Shown here: positions 1-26,873 of the stretch, piece by piece
Layout: the number at the start of each line of letters is the position of its first letter
Numbering within the stretch: position 1 is the stretch's first letter
From: Zygnema cylindricum
Lineage: Eukaryota > Streptophyta > Zygnematophyceae > Zygnematales > Zygnemataceae
NCBI GenBank assembly: GCA_037447655.1
Contig: JBBHKE010001188.1
Coordinates: 1 to 29,443 of the forward strand
Reading direction: 5' to 3'
Length of the DNA stretch: 29,443 nucleotides
Position numbers and translations under genes: made by a program
The notes under the pieces: generated by a model
The model's database searches: none
Seen by the model: the letters and a program-made list of their open reading frames with translations, nothing else
What the model was told of the DNA's origin: nothing

Positions 1-424
1 GCATTTTCAAAACCCCTAATTGTGTATTCAGAAATCGGACTAAATGCAATTCATTAGACACGGTACTGTGGAGCGTCCAGCACTGAGAAATTTCTCCAAC
101 GCCCACGGTTTTCAGAACCAAAACGTTTGATTAATACGGAAATAGATAGTGCGGATACTAATGACATCGCAATATCGATATCGATATTTTGCAATAATCG
201 ACAACATTAGTTATCACAATATATCTGTTATCAAGTCCCTTCAAAAAACTACATATCAATTACAAGCAAATCCTGCTCAATATACAACACTAATATTTAC
301 TTTCAGTTAAACCAGTTAAGACATCAATCAATGCAGCTAATTCCATTTTTACTCTACTCGTGTTTAGCAAATGATTAAGTTTCATTGACATAAAATAAAG
401 TAAAATGGTGACCAGAAAAAATAC
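1..424. other. Left edge: ERG intron 7 (partial), no gene seen
   Basis: This stretch follows the exon 7 donor on the minus strand. I found no acceptor followed by the expected KH-domain C-terminus, so it reads as intron. It contains an 18-base perfect palindrome, AATATCGATATCGATATT, at 171-188. Confidence 0.55.
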
Positions 425-3400
425 CTCACAGCATCTCCTCCCTTTCCCACCACAAGAGCTCTCTGTGTCTCATTGGCCACCACCAGCGCTTGCTCTATTC
501 GCAATGACCCATCAGACAGTCTGCGGCATGAAATTGGGACCTGATCCATTGTGTAAGGCAATTCCTGCAACTCAGCACCAATAAAAAATGTATGTTAAGC
601 AATATAAACAGAGTGAGGAAGGTTGAAAGAGACAAAAAGAGAGGCAGATGTATTGCAGTGCAGTGAGTAAGCAAAACGTGCTAGACCTAGGTTATCGGAG
701 CCCTTTGCCCACGAGTTTAAAATAAGTCCACGTCTTTATGTCTTATACCATATACCAGCCCCCATTTACTAGACGACCAGGTTCTGGTTCAAACAAAACT
801 GCTTATACTTCAAATTTGCACAAACAAAACCTGCGTTAGATAGTGAACTCCTTCAAAACACTACAGATTCAAAATACTAAGGCTTTAAAAGCTGGTGGGC
901 ACAATACCTGATGCAAGCGGTCGAGAATACATTCCCGAACAATTTCCAGAGCCAATTGAGACTGAGATTGTGTTGTAGTCTGTGCGGGGTCCTCTTCCCA
1001 GGGGCGCAAAACTGCCTGCAGACATTTTTAGTTTGTTTTTTACGGTAGGGAATCTTAGGGAATCTCATTTTCTTGAGTACATTTCACATAGTGTTAGCCT
1101 CCTTATATGGACCACGCTAACAGTCTTAAAAACATAGTGACAACGTCCTTTGGTACAGAAAAGTCATACATAAGGTAGTATTGACTGTACTAGTTTAACC
1201 ATCAATGTATGTAGAGCTTCCAAATGGAATTTACACCAGTCGATTAAAAGGGTGATTATGCTAATTTACTCACATGATCGAACAGTCTAATGGGTACATA
1301 TAATCACAAAACCATATGCAGCTACATGATTACTCATTAAACTGTAGGATTTTTCAACAGTGAAATTACCCTATAAGCCTGCTTGCTTTGACAACTGACG
1401 AACACAAGACACTCCAAAGGGACGAAGAAACAAAAAACTAGCTCTTACCAAGCCTCGAAGATACTTTTCCAAATCGCCAACTCCACTGCCTTTCAGCCCA
1501 GATATCATAAACACCCTGCAAGAACAGGATAGGTGAAACATTGTACGTTTAGGCACAGACTTGCGAAAGTCAAATTCTGGTTCTGAAAGCAAACATAACC
1601 ATCTTCTCATGATAATTGGGAAACGGAATCCACAACCGGCCCTTCAAATGCAATTCTGCTTTACAAGTTGGTTAAGAACACCAATCATGTGAAGTGAAGC
1701 CCAGTCTCATAATTAAAAGAAGGAATTGAGGGAAAGGGAAGTTGGTAGAATTGAGCAGCTGCAACAGAGATGCAATAAAAATTGAAAAATAAAGGAGTAC
1801 CTTTCAAAAGCATGGAACTGCTGTAGCTGGTCTGCAAGAGGGAATAAAATGCGTTTGTCACGAATCAGGTCCACTTTGTTGAGGCATGCTATACGGCGCT
1901 GGCCAACTGGAAGCTCGGAACCAACTTTCCGCATCAGCCTTTCCACTCTTCTGTCAGTCCTGTTAACCCAAAGCATCTGCACCAGTGAGTACTTCAAGTT
2001 GAGTCCATTGTTGACACTTAAAACTAACACGTCTAAGAATTCTAATAGTTGATTCTGTTGCCCTGTAGAAGGACATGTCAAGTGGGCTGCCCATCATAAT
2101 AACATTGAATTCTTGTATACCATCACTTGCCATGACTGTCTGTTAAATTTATTTCAAAAAAACCATACCGTCTCATGCATATCAGTAATTTCCAGCCTAA
2201 AGAATGGGAAAGAGTGAGACAGGGTGAAGGAGGGGTGGATGAAGGAAAAACTGATTAAGCACAAACAAAAGTGATGACCTCACAAAAGAATATGCAGCCC
2301 AGAAACAACAGTGCTCAGCAAGTAAACAAGGTATTGACTAAAAAAACCTTCACAACTTCAGTGTCTCTGGAATTGCTCTGGGCTGTAGCTATTAACACAG
2401 TGCTCACTTTACTGAATAGGGCATTTCAAATAGTCCAGATAATTGTAGCTGATCTTGATCATGCTATCATAAAAGCTAATTTTTCGATGCCTGCAAAAGC
2501 AATAGGCTGGACCATGGTAACTACCAACAACGCACATAAATAATAATGTACGTGATTCCCCATTTCTGCCAACAGTGTAGTATGACCTTTACTGAATTTC
2601 CATTCATGCTGATCTCTAATCCAGATTAGTTACAATGAACAGTGAAGTTGCCCATGATGAATGACCCAGACTCTACCACAATGACATACAAACAGCCATT
2701 TCACCCATATGGCTTGTCTACGACTAAGATAACTAATTGTTTCAATACAACAATCACCGAGCTATGCTACCACAAGCTTCAGCCATTTCAAGCGTCAAGA
2801 ACCGTCATGCGTTATCTAATCGCTAAAGAAATACGCGATCCACATTAGTATACTTCCTCTCCATTTTCATCATTACTGCTGCGATGCTCTTATAAAACGT
2901 TCAGAATTATAAATGTGAGAAATTTTCCCTCCATTTCTCAGGGGATTGTTCAACTCAAGGACTAGGCAAAAGTGAAGCTTTGCTGTTGATTAACAATCAG
3001 CAATCAGACCTCTCGAGAACCAAGAGCTGAAGTTCACTGAATCAATGTCTTGAGCAACATGTCATTCTCGTTTGAAAATGCAATAAGAATGATCCTTGTC
3101 ACATTCACGTGCGCAAATTTTTTTTAGAAAGTACTGACATTTAAGCAACTAACAATGAACTCTGAAGATGCCAACCAGGAGGGGCAACTTTGATGTTAGA
3201 CTCACAACATTTATGATCCAATGGGCGCGATATGTAACAAGCAGACTTGACTGGAATAGTGGCAGGGCATAATCGCCAACGGTAAGGATGATCAGCCTGA
3301 GCGTATGTAAGGCAGAGAACACGCAGGCAAACATTGGAGGACTAAACCGCCTTTCCAATCGAGCTCACATTCGAATCTGACGTTCCGCGTCGATGAGGAG

Positions 3401-4198
3401 AATTAGTACTTCACAGTGCTCCATCACCCCCCAGGCACGGGACATCATCCGCTTATTGATACTCTTGAGAGGATGGTTGGTATTCTCAGGCGCCACTCCA
3501 GGTGTGTCATAAAGTAGCTGCCCCATTTGCACCCAAACAAATTGTTCACAGATACAACTTGAATTTGCATTGAAGATGGTTATTGCAAATGTCCCACATA
3601 TCAAATGTCCTGCACCTATAAAGGCTACATGGCAATAGGACACAGAGTGATTTGCGATATAAGGATTTACATAACAACAAACACATGATGCACTGAACAA
3701 TCCCTGGAATACTCACAACCAGTAATCCAATCATACCTGCCCTGACTGAACAATTCATTTCTTTGCCCAATGCTGTCAAATCTTGTCCCACGTAAAATAG
3801 CAAGACATTCCGCCCCACCATAAATGCCACACATGGATAACATCAAGGTGACAAAGTTGCCAAACTATTGGATTGTACAAATGATGTAATGTCAAACATG
3901 CTTCATCTGTTCACCAACCAAACATGACGGTCACTGGATTTGACAAACTTCAAACAAAGTTCTTGCATACCAAATGGAGACCGTCAGGCCAGCCGACCAT
4001 TTAATATCACATTTCACAATTTTCGACCAAAATATCCTTGTAAGCCCAAACAAAGCCTTGAAAGCTCAACTGATGCCGATTAAAGTGCTCAACAATTTCC
4101 ATACTCACCAACTGTGTATCCCCTTTTGTTGAAACACCCAGAATCTCCATCCTTGTCGTGTTTGTCTTACGAGATACAGCTGAGATTTTAGATCCAAC
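425..4198 (-). CDS. ERG: ERG exons 2-7: G2 to G5 motifs and KH-domain start
   Basis: Exon 2 (4198-4109) carries SRKTNTTR, the switch I region. Exon 3 (3517-3369) carries DTPG and LILLIDAERQ. Exon 4 (1959-1801) carries ACLNKVDLIRDKR. Exon 5 (1515-1449) carries VFMISGLKGSGVGDLEKYL. Exon 6 (1015-908) carries RPWEEDP and EIVRECILDRLHQ, the link into the KH domain. Exon 7 (564-425) carries ELPY, SDGSLRIEQ and VVGKGGDAV. The donors are GTGAGT, GTGAGC, GTACTC, GTAAGA, GTATTG and GTATTT. Exon order and motif spacing match the Era family throughout. Confidence 0.9.
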
Positions 4199-6434
4199 CT
4201 GCCCAATATACCGCAACCCTATTTCACAACATTAGATTAAAATTTCCAACACGTTTTCAACATTGAAACTATTCACAAATTGATTATACGTGCATGCAAA
4301 GACATCGGTGACAAATACACTGCCCATTGTTTTTAGCGTTAAGTATTTTAATGTTAATGCAGAATTGGAATATATAATACTAATTTAGTGCAAGGAGACG
4401 TGGTAGATTGGAGACGTTGTAGCCCACTCAACTGTTAACACTATTTTATGAATTTTGGCAAAAAAAAGTCCCGAACGAATTAGTGTTATTAACTCTAATA
4501 ACGATGGGCAGTGTAGTTGTTCAAAGACCACGTGAACATGTGAGGGAGTCAAATATTACATGCGTAGAGATGCTTATGCAAACCAAAGAGGCACGATAGT
4601 ACCTACAAAAGGACCCAAAATCTTGCAATTTTTTTAACCCTGTGCAATATTGAAGTAGCAAAAAAGTGAAGCAATATACATATAAGATTCCTTGTTTTGG
4701 GTCCACGCCATGTCTGAACCGTAATGAACAGAGCAATGCAAATTGTAAACTGAAACATCCAACAAAAAATTGATAACTAAGACCAGATAGGCTTTTTAAT
4801 TTAGAACGATGCAACAATCGAAATGGTCTTTAACACCCCTTATATCATTTGACAATTGTATGAGGCTTCTAGCAAAACTCAGATGCATCGAACAAGGAGA
4901 TAGTTACTAAAACACTTGTGCAAATAGTAAATTTTCCCCTATGTTGAACTTGACATTTAAATCTTAAGTCAGAAAAATAGTTGACAGCTTTTGTAATGAA
5001 CATAGAGAGGAAAGTGTCATCGCAATTCCGCAAAAACGGGAAGAGTAACCGACAGTGACAGATGGGTGAAAATTGATATGCGCGATTAATTTTTTTATTG
5101 CAGATTGCACGATTTAAATGTACTATAAAAATGACAAGAGTGGAAGCTTGGAATCTGTAATCAACTTCATCAGAGCTTACCAAAACATTTGCAAGTACCG
5201 ACTTTCCTGCATTTGGAGCACCAATGATGCCTATTCGCAATGATCGTTGCTCCTCCTCAGGTACTTCCTTGATGTCTAAAGAATCTACTCCCTCCTCATC
5301 TCTTTGTCTAAAATTCTTGTTAAAAAAACCTCCCGATATTGCTTGTGCCAACTGTGCAGCTCTCCTCTGGTATTCTTGCTTCTCCTCTTCTGAAGCCTCT
5401 ACCAAAGGAAAGCCACCAGTCATTCTGTCTTTCTTTTCAGCCTCACCATCTAACTTTTCTCTATCTATTGCCTTTGAAGTCTCTTCAGAAGCCTCCGCAG
5501 AGAGTGCACTCTTCCCAAGAGCTCTTCTGGCTGCAGAACGGAGTCTAATCTCCTCCTTTACATTGTAGTCTAAACCTACCATTTTCATGTTGTAATCCAG
5601 CAATTCTTCATCCTGAACCCTAGAGCTTTGAGATATCGTTTTCTCCACATCTCCAGAAGCACCAAAATCCTCGGAAATGCTACCTTCAGCAAGCACTCCA
5701 TTATCAGAGTTAATACCTGCCCAGTCAGCTAAGCTGGACTTTTCTACGTCAGAAAATGGTAAACTCGCTGAACCCTTAGATACAATATCACTTGTTTCCA
5801 ATTGTTCCTCCCCTATACTAGGAGCCTCAGTCCCAAAATTTGAAACATTACAACCATCCTGTTTCCCCGCAGGTGTGATCACAATTTCCTCGGGTTTACC
5901 CTTTTTGGCCGCCAAATTTGCCCCTACCTCTTGTGAACTTTCAGAATCATTTAGAATAGCATGTTTGTCTGCGTCAGTAACATTCTCCTTCACATCTTTC
6001 CTTGTATTCAAGGCTTCAGAATTCACACAAGTACCAGCATCATTTGAAAACCTTCGCCGACATTCAAAGACCTGACTGTCCAAGACACGTGACCTGTAAT
6101 CGCTCACACCAAGAACCGTGAAATGGCGACTGAAAGGAGAATAAAAGGAATTCCCTTGATTCAAAGATGGTTGACAATTGATTGTTGGCTTTGGCAAAAG
6201 GTGAGGTTGAGAAAGGAACTCAAAGGAATGAAAACAGCCAAACTGACCTTGTGAACCACTCCCTATAGAGGCTGAAACAATAGGTGAATAAGAGGAAATA
6301 TCATTTATTTGTGATATCGGAGGCTTTACAACTAAGAAGCCATTAATATATGTAGACGCCTTTGAAAGACGTGCTACAAGGTTGGATAAGAAGCATTGAG
6401 GTTGGAAACCAGCAGGAGAATGGCGCCAGAGCAT
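425..6434 (-). CDS. ERG: Era-type GTPase ERG, organelle (probably mitochondrial) ribosome assembly; 3' end outside window
   Basis: Spliced from seven exons: 6434-5181, 4198-4109, 3517-3369, 1959-1801, 1515-1449, 1015-908 and 564-425. All have GT-AG borders and phases agree, giving 655 codons plus two bases. The G motifs are visible: GAPNAGKS (about 405-412), TNTT in exon 2, DTPG (452-455), NKVD (525-528) and SGLKG (556-560). A KH-domain start carries GKGG (649-652). The family binds small-subunit rRNA through the KH domain and uses GTP to assist ribosome assembly. The wording is closest to plant ERG, which acts in mitochondria. The N-terminal region of about 400 residues before the P-loop is far longer than in bacterial Era. 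The remaining 30 or so KH residues are not recognisable in 1-424, so the last exon should lie left of the window. The start is the first in-frame ATG, at 6434. Confidence 0.92.
1960..3368 (-). other. ERG intron 3 (1409 bases), nothing recognised
   Basis: The donor GTGAGC abuts 3369 and the acceptor CAG is at 1960-1962. Both strands give only short open frames without recognisable motifs. No inverted-repeat element or RNA gene was seen. Confidence 0.7.
3518..4108 (-). other. ERG intron 2 (591 bases), nothing recognised
   Basis: It lies between the GTGAGT donor after exon 2 and the CAG acceptor of exon 3. No feature stands out on either strand. Confidence 0.75.
4199..5180 (-). other. ERG intron 1 (982 bases), carrying a short DNA transposon
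   Basis: The donor GTAAGC lies at 5180 and the acceptor CAG at 4199-4201. A 200-base inverted-repeat element occupies 4316-4515. The rest shows no feature I can support. Confidence 0.8.
4316..4515. mobile_element. 200-base TA-flanked miniature transposon (family 1, copy G)
   Basis: The left end reads TACACTGCCCATTG and the right end, reverse-complemented, TACACTGCCCATCG. Similarity continues into TTAGCGTTAA versus TTAGAGTTAA. If the outer TA is the target duplication, the element is 4318-4513. There is no coding capacity, so it is a MITE-like element mobilised in trans. The terminal sequence is shared with the elements at 25564, 26874 and 29064 and with the solitary end at 6511. Confidence 0.75.
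5181..6434 (-). CDS. ERG: ERG exon 1: presequence, acidic linker and P-loop
   Basis: This is one 418-codon exon. Residues 1-130 are rich in Ser, Phe, Arg and hydrophobics, beginning MLWRHSPAGF, and poor in acidic residues, like a mitochondrial presequence. CRRRFS at about 125-130 resembles an R-x-F/S processing site (inference). Residues 130-390 are a low-complexity Glu/Ser/Asp/Lys-rich linker with no recognisable fold, probably disordered. A Lys/Arg/Glu stretch (about 280-340) may be helical. The exon ends inside the G1 helix, just after GAPNAGKSVLANVL, at a consensus GTAAGC donor. The frame is open back to 6503 without another ATG. Confidence 0.88.
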
Positions 6435-6828
6435 TGAGAGGTGCTGCAACTGCGCAAAAGTATCTATGGTGGACCTGTGGCTACCAGCAACAATGTTTTG
6501 CAAATTTGCAACACCGTGAATCGCTATTAGCGTTAATAGGTAAAGCGAAACATTTGAACTTTAGAAGTCGAATGGAAAAGTACATATATCGTACAGAATC
6601 TGTTAGATTTTATAAAATTTCTGTACAGTTTTCTCCCGTTTGGATAGTTTTATGAATTCATATACTTTTATCCATTTGAAGTTGATGCCCATCTGGGGTA
6701 CTAGGAGAGCCCAGAAGCAAAAGAGGAAGACGATCACGGATCACCCTAGGTTATTGGTCAAGGCCATTTAATTTCTTTGAAAGTTACTTTAGTTTATTTC
6801 AGGACTTTAACGTCCTCTGCTATACGCC
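6435..6828. promoter_or_regulatory. Putative bidirectional promoter between ERG and DHX16
   Basis: These 394 bases separate the two divergent start codons and must hold the proximal promoters of both genes, unless distal 5' UTR exons exist. On the plus strand TATAAAA lies at 6611-6617. An inverted CCAAT (ATTGG) lies at 6753-6757. The sequence TTATTTCAG ending at 6802 resembles a splice acceptor, so a 5' UTR intron in DHX16 is possible. These motifs are weak alone; the arrangement is the main evidence. Confidence 0.5.
6511..6545. mobile_element. Solitary end of the TA-flanked element family (copy H)
   Basis: CACCGTGAATCGCTATTAGC from 6512 matches the left end of the element at 29064 in 21 of its first 22 bases. 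The outer TA has become AA. I could not find the partner end before the DHX16 start codon, so this looks like a remnant. It lies about 80 bases upstream of the ERG ATG, probably in its leader or core promoter. Confidence 0.6.
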
Positions 6829-23235
<16,407 letters not shown>

Positions 23236-25215
23236 GAACAGAAATTGTAACAGGAGTATTAAGAAATACTTTAGAACAAGGCAGGAATCTGAATTAAAAG
23301 CAAAGCAATATAGAGAACAGGAAACAAGTTCTTTTACTTTCTCTTTCTGCGAGATGTTGATACTTACAAGCCAAACTCTCGTTGATTTTAAAGAGGAATG
23401 TGGGAGGTTTTGTTCTTAATGGTTTGGTTTTCCCATGGTGGTATCAGTCTTTATGTGTAAAGTTTGTCTGGTATGTTGCCTGTTGACCACTATTTCCGCC
23501 CGAAAACATTTTGCATTACACTGTTCGACTTGTATTCTTTATTTAGAAACCCATGGGAATGGTTAGGACCTTCTCATATGTGAAGCCCTTCATTACCTTG
23601 CCCTTGGCCTTGCCCTTTTGCCCTTGTTTTTTCAGTTAATGACAGAAAAACTGGTGGCGGATAGGCAACCGGAAAATAAAAACAAGTCAAATAATTTTGT
23701 TATGGAGGGAAATTGGGAGAGCAAAAGTGAAAGATTGTATGGCAACTTTATAAACTTTAAAAAGTAAGCAATAGCGTAATTCCATATAATAGGACGACAA
23801 ACATATGTATAATTCCGTTAATTAAAGCATCAAATTTGCAATGTTACGGGATGTGCTGTCCGGTTACTTGGAATCCCAATTGTGCAGCCTTACACAAAAT
23901 TTTGCTTTTAGAGAGAGTCCGGAATACTACACGGTTAAGTGTGCATGGAAGAAAGATGTATTAAATAAAAACTTAATCGCTAGTGACGATGTGCTGTGTA
24001 GTTTATTGCCCAATTTGGAATGAAGCCATTTCAAACCAAAATAAACCGGTTACTTGTCGGTTCAGATTGGCAAATTCGTTTAATTGAACCATTCTGATTC
24101 AGTATGAGCAATTCGAAAACAAATAGGTTTGGCTCACCTGAACCGAGTTAGTATCGTGCGTACGTTAATACATGAGGGCACCTCAAAGGGGGGTGTCGAC
24201 AAAGAAGAGAGAGGGGTGGGATAAATTGGGGTGGGTGGCACGGTGAAACAAGGGGGTGTTTAGGTTTTTGACCAATTCAAACACCCCACTTGTACCGTTT
24301 TGTCCATTTTGCAAATTGTAACTTTGGTTTCAAACGAACAGTTTGGTTTGACTTAGACCAAAATTAAACCGGATCGAATGGGAGCGAACAGGAACGATTG
24401 CTAATATATACAAAGTTCAATACGGTCGTTGTACATAGTTCAGTGGTGGAAGACAAAAGCATACGACGTGAGTTAATTTCTTGGAGAAGAGATTTAACAT
24501 TATATTACACCTGCAAGTGATACAAGCTTATGGCATTTACGTCGTGTATTCTTATTGTTACGTTCTCTATAATATAAGAGAATCGAGCTTATCGTTTATA
24601 GTGTCTACAAGATCCAATAGAATCGAAAACACAACTTGGAAGCGTAGTCATGATGTGGAGGTCTTTTTTGAGAGTATATAATTGGCATGATTGGTTAATA
24701 ATCCAATTAATCTCTATACAAATGTATCCCCTGTTTGCAACTTCTTGGTGGAGAAGTGTTATTGTTTGCTCTTTTTTCATGTTTCAATCCATGTGAAAAT
24801 CAGTGTGGCATTCGAAGAAAAGGAGACTATATATGGCGTCGCTGCCTTAGTGAGTCAAAAAGTACGTTATTGATGCGTCAATTTAAAATCGATCGCATGT
24901 CGCGATTATCTTGGATCAAATAATTTCTATTCCTATATATCGGCTCGAAGAGTTTTGATTCGTGAAAACCTCAACCGAAAGAACGTCATTCAACACCAGC
25001 ACCACAAAGGACAAGCTCAATCCTTTTGGAATCGAACATATTGAGGTGACATCGACACAGGCGGTTTACATCAGGAGTGCCGGAAATTGTACGAAAAGCA
25101 TTTCCGGCAGTTGTTTTCAGTACGAGTTGCCATCCTGTCGTACCAATCAATTAGATCTCGCATACGTGTTCTGTTCTGAGTGGTAAAGTCCAGATTTTGC
25201 AACCGTGCAATCTGA
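23236..25215. other. DHX16 3' flank and intergenic DNA, no gene recognised
   Basis: The 3' UTR must begin at 23236. Candidate poly(A) signals are AATAAA at 23675-23680 and TGTAA-type motifs near 23457, both weak. A TTGCCC-rich run lies at 23596-23625. Positions about 24025-24390 are rich in AACCGG, GGTTTGG and GAACC motifs like those in intron 5 (9725-10130), suggesting a decayed dispersed repeat. A small hairpin pairs GGGGTGTTT (24253) with AAACACCCC (24279). Short open frames (for example 23841-24023) match nothing I know. Confidence 0.55.
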
Positions 25216-26342
25216 TAGCCTGTTCCCACCGGAGCATTTGTAACTTTTTGCCCATTCCGATGATTTTACGAAAACTCATCGGAAATCGGGTCTTGTTCAC
25301 ACCAAGATTTTGGGTTTTTTCTCCGATTGAAGGTGTCTTGTGACACGTCACACGCTTTGACGTCATAAAATAAAGGCGCGAAAACAAACCTGCAGATTTT
25401 CAAACTTACTAATCAGATCGCACGCTTTGACGTCATTAGAACGACGACGGTGGTTCAGAGTCCTGCAGCTTTTTCGCGCGATTACAACGAAATAGCCGTT
25501 CGGATGTTGTTTTTGCTACGTCAGCTTTTCGGGTTACCGTTGGCCTGTTTCACAGAAATACGCTACACCGCGAATCGTAATTAGAGTAAATTACTCTAAT
25601 TCGGTCGCTCGAAATTTCGACTCTATGACATCAAATAGAGTAAACGATTCTAATTTTTTCATTATTCTAATTTAGGTAAGTTTAATTAGCGTAAAAAATT
25701 GTAATATAGGTTCGTTTTAAATAGTGTGGAGTACGGACGACGTTCGACCGTGCAAAATTGTACTTTTTTAAGTAAAAAGGTACAAATAATGATTTAATAT
25801 AATCGCGCTCGCACGTGAAATCGCACTAAACGAAATATCAATCATATCGGAAAAAAGCCGTTCGCATTACTCTCGTCCGTCGACAGCATCGTCGTCTGTG
25901 TGAACATTAACTGACATTCAGAGCGACAAATAATACTGACGTCATAATTACGTCAAAACTATAAGGTCTGACAGATTTTGTACGTCTACGTAATTTAGTG
26001 TTAATAATTTCAGCGCGGATATTTATCGCCGACATAACCCAATATAGAGTACATATATAAATTAGAGTAAACATCCTCTGTGAAAAAGTTCAATCACATA
26101 AATTAGAGTTCATTACTCTAATTGTTTTTTTTTTTTTTTTTACTCTAATTTTTTCATTACTCTAATTACGATTCGCGGTGTACTTTAACCAAACTTCAAT
26201 ATCCCCCAATATTTCGAGGAAGTTAGTTTGTACGGTTTTCCGAAAATTTCCGAAAACAAAAAAGTCGGTGCTCGAAAATCCGTACATTATTCGAACGCCG
26301 GTCTGTTGCGGAAGTGAAATTTTCTCCGGTGGGAACAGGCTA
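25216..26342. mobile_element. Family 2 DNA element, copy A (TGA-flanked), interrupted by a nested element
   Basis: The 19-base termini TAGCCTGTTCCCACCGGAG are perfect inverted repeats at the two ends. TGA flanks both sides (25213-25215 and 26343-26345). Without the nested element (25564-26182) the unit is about 510 bases, nearly the length of copy B. There is no transposase, so it is non-autonomous. A 3-base duplication is typical of PIF/Harbinger or CACTA elements, but neither the TGA nor these termini fit those standards exactly, so the superfamily is unassigned. Confidence 0.85.
25564..26182. mobile_element. Family 1 TA-flanked element, copy C, nested in copy A
   Basis: A perfect 26-base terminal inverted repeat, including the outer TA, begins TACACCGCGAATCG and runs on through ATTAGAGTAA. 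The insertion is proved by copy B, which continues from ACGC to ACTTTTACC where copy A has ACGC, the element, then CTTTAACC. This fits a TA target duplication as in Tc1/mariner-like elements. The interior has ATTAGAGTAA/TTACTCTAAT palindromes, a T17-18 run near 26128 and no coding capacity. Confidence 0.88.
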
Positions 26343-26345
26343 TGA

Positions 26346-26835
26346 TAGCCGGTTCCCACCGGATCATTTGTAACTTTTTGCTCATTCCGATGAATTTCCG
26401 AAAACTCATCGGAAAACGGGTGTCGTTCACACCAAAATTCTGGCACGTAACTCCGATCGAAGGTGTCCTATGACACGTCACACGCTTTGACGTCATCAAA
26501 CAAAGGCGCGAAAATAAACCTGCAGATTTTCAAATTTACTATGCTCGAAGGACGACGACGGTGGCTCAAAGTCATGCAGATTTTTCGCGCGAAAACAACG
26601 AAATAGCCGTTCGGATGTTGTTTTTGCTAAGGCAACTTTTCGGGTTACCGTTGGCTTGTTTCACATAAAGACGCAACTTTTACCCTACTTCTATATCCGA
26701 CAATGTTTTGAGGAAGTCGTTTGTACGGTTTTCCGAGAACTTCCGAAATCTACAAAGTCGGTGCTCGGAAAGCCGTACATTATTCGAACGTCCGTCTTTT
26801 GCGGAAGTGATTTTTTTTCCGGTGGGAACACGCTA
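26346..26835. mobile_element. Family 2 DNA element, copy B (490 bases, uninterrupted)
   Basis: It starts TAGCCGGTTCCCACCGGA and ends TCCGGTGGGAACACGCTA, an inverted repeat with one mismatch. It is flanked by TGA at 26343-26345 (shared with copy A) and 26836-26838. It aligns with copy A over nearly its whole length, for example GCCGTTCGGATGTTG and AAGTCGGTGCTCG, and lacks the nested element. Confidence 0.88.
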
Positions 26836-26873
26836 TGAGTGTAGGATGCTGAATGTGCGTACTATCACTATAC

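Noticed and set aside
20-118. Possible last ERG exon on the minus strand (residues reading like TVGVGEIS)
   Set aside because: The frame mimics the KH helix start, but there is no AG acceptor at the needed place and the downstream residues do not match the KH end.
5224-6075. Plus-strand open frames opposite ERG exon 1
   Set aside because: They are shadows of the minus-strand coding exon and are Ser/Phe-rich for that reason.
6730-6750. CGATCACGGATCA as the partner end of the promoter transposon remnant
   Set aside because: Too few matches to the terminal repeat, and the subterminal ATTAGAGT motif is absent.
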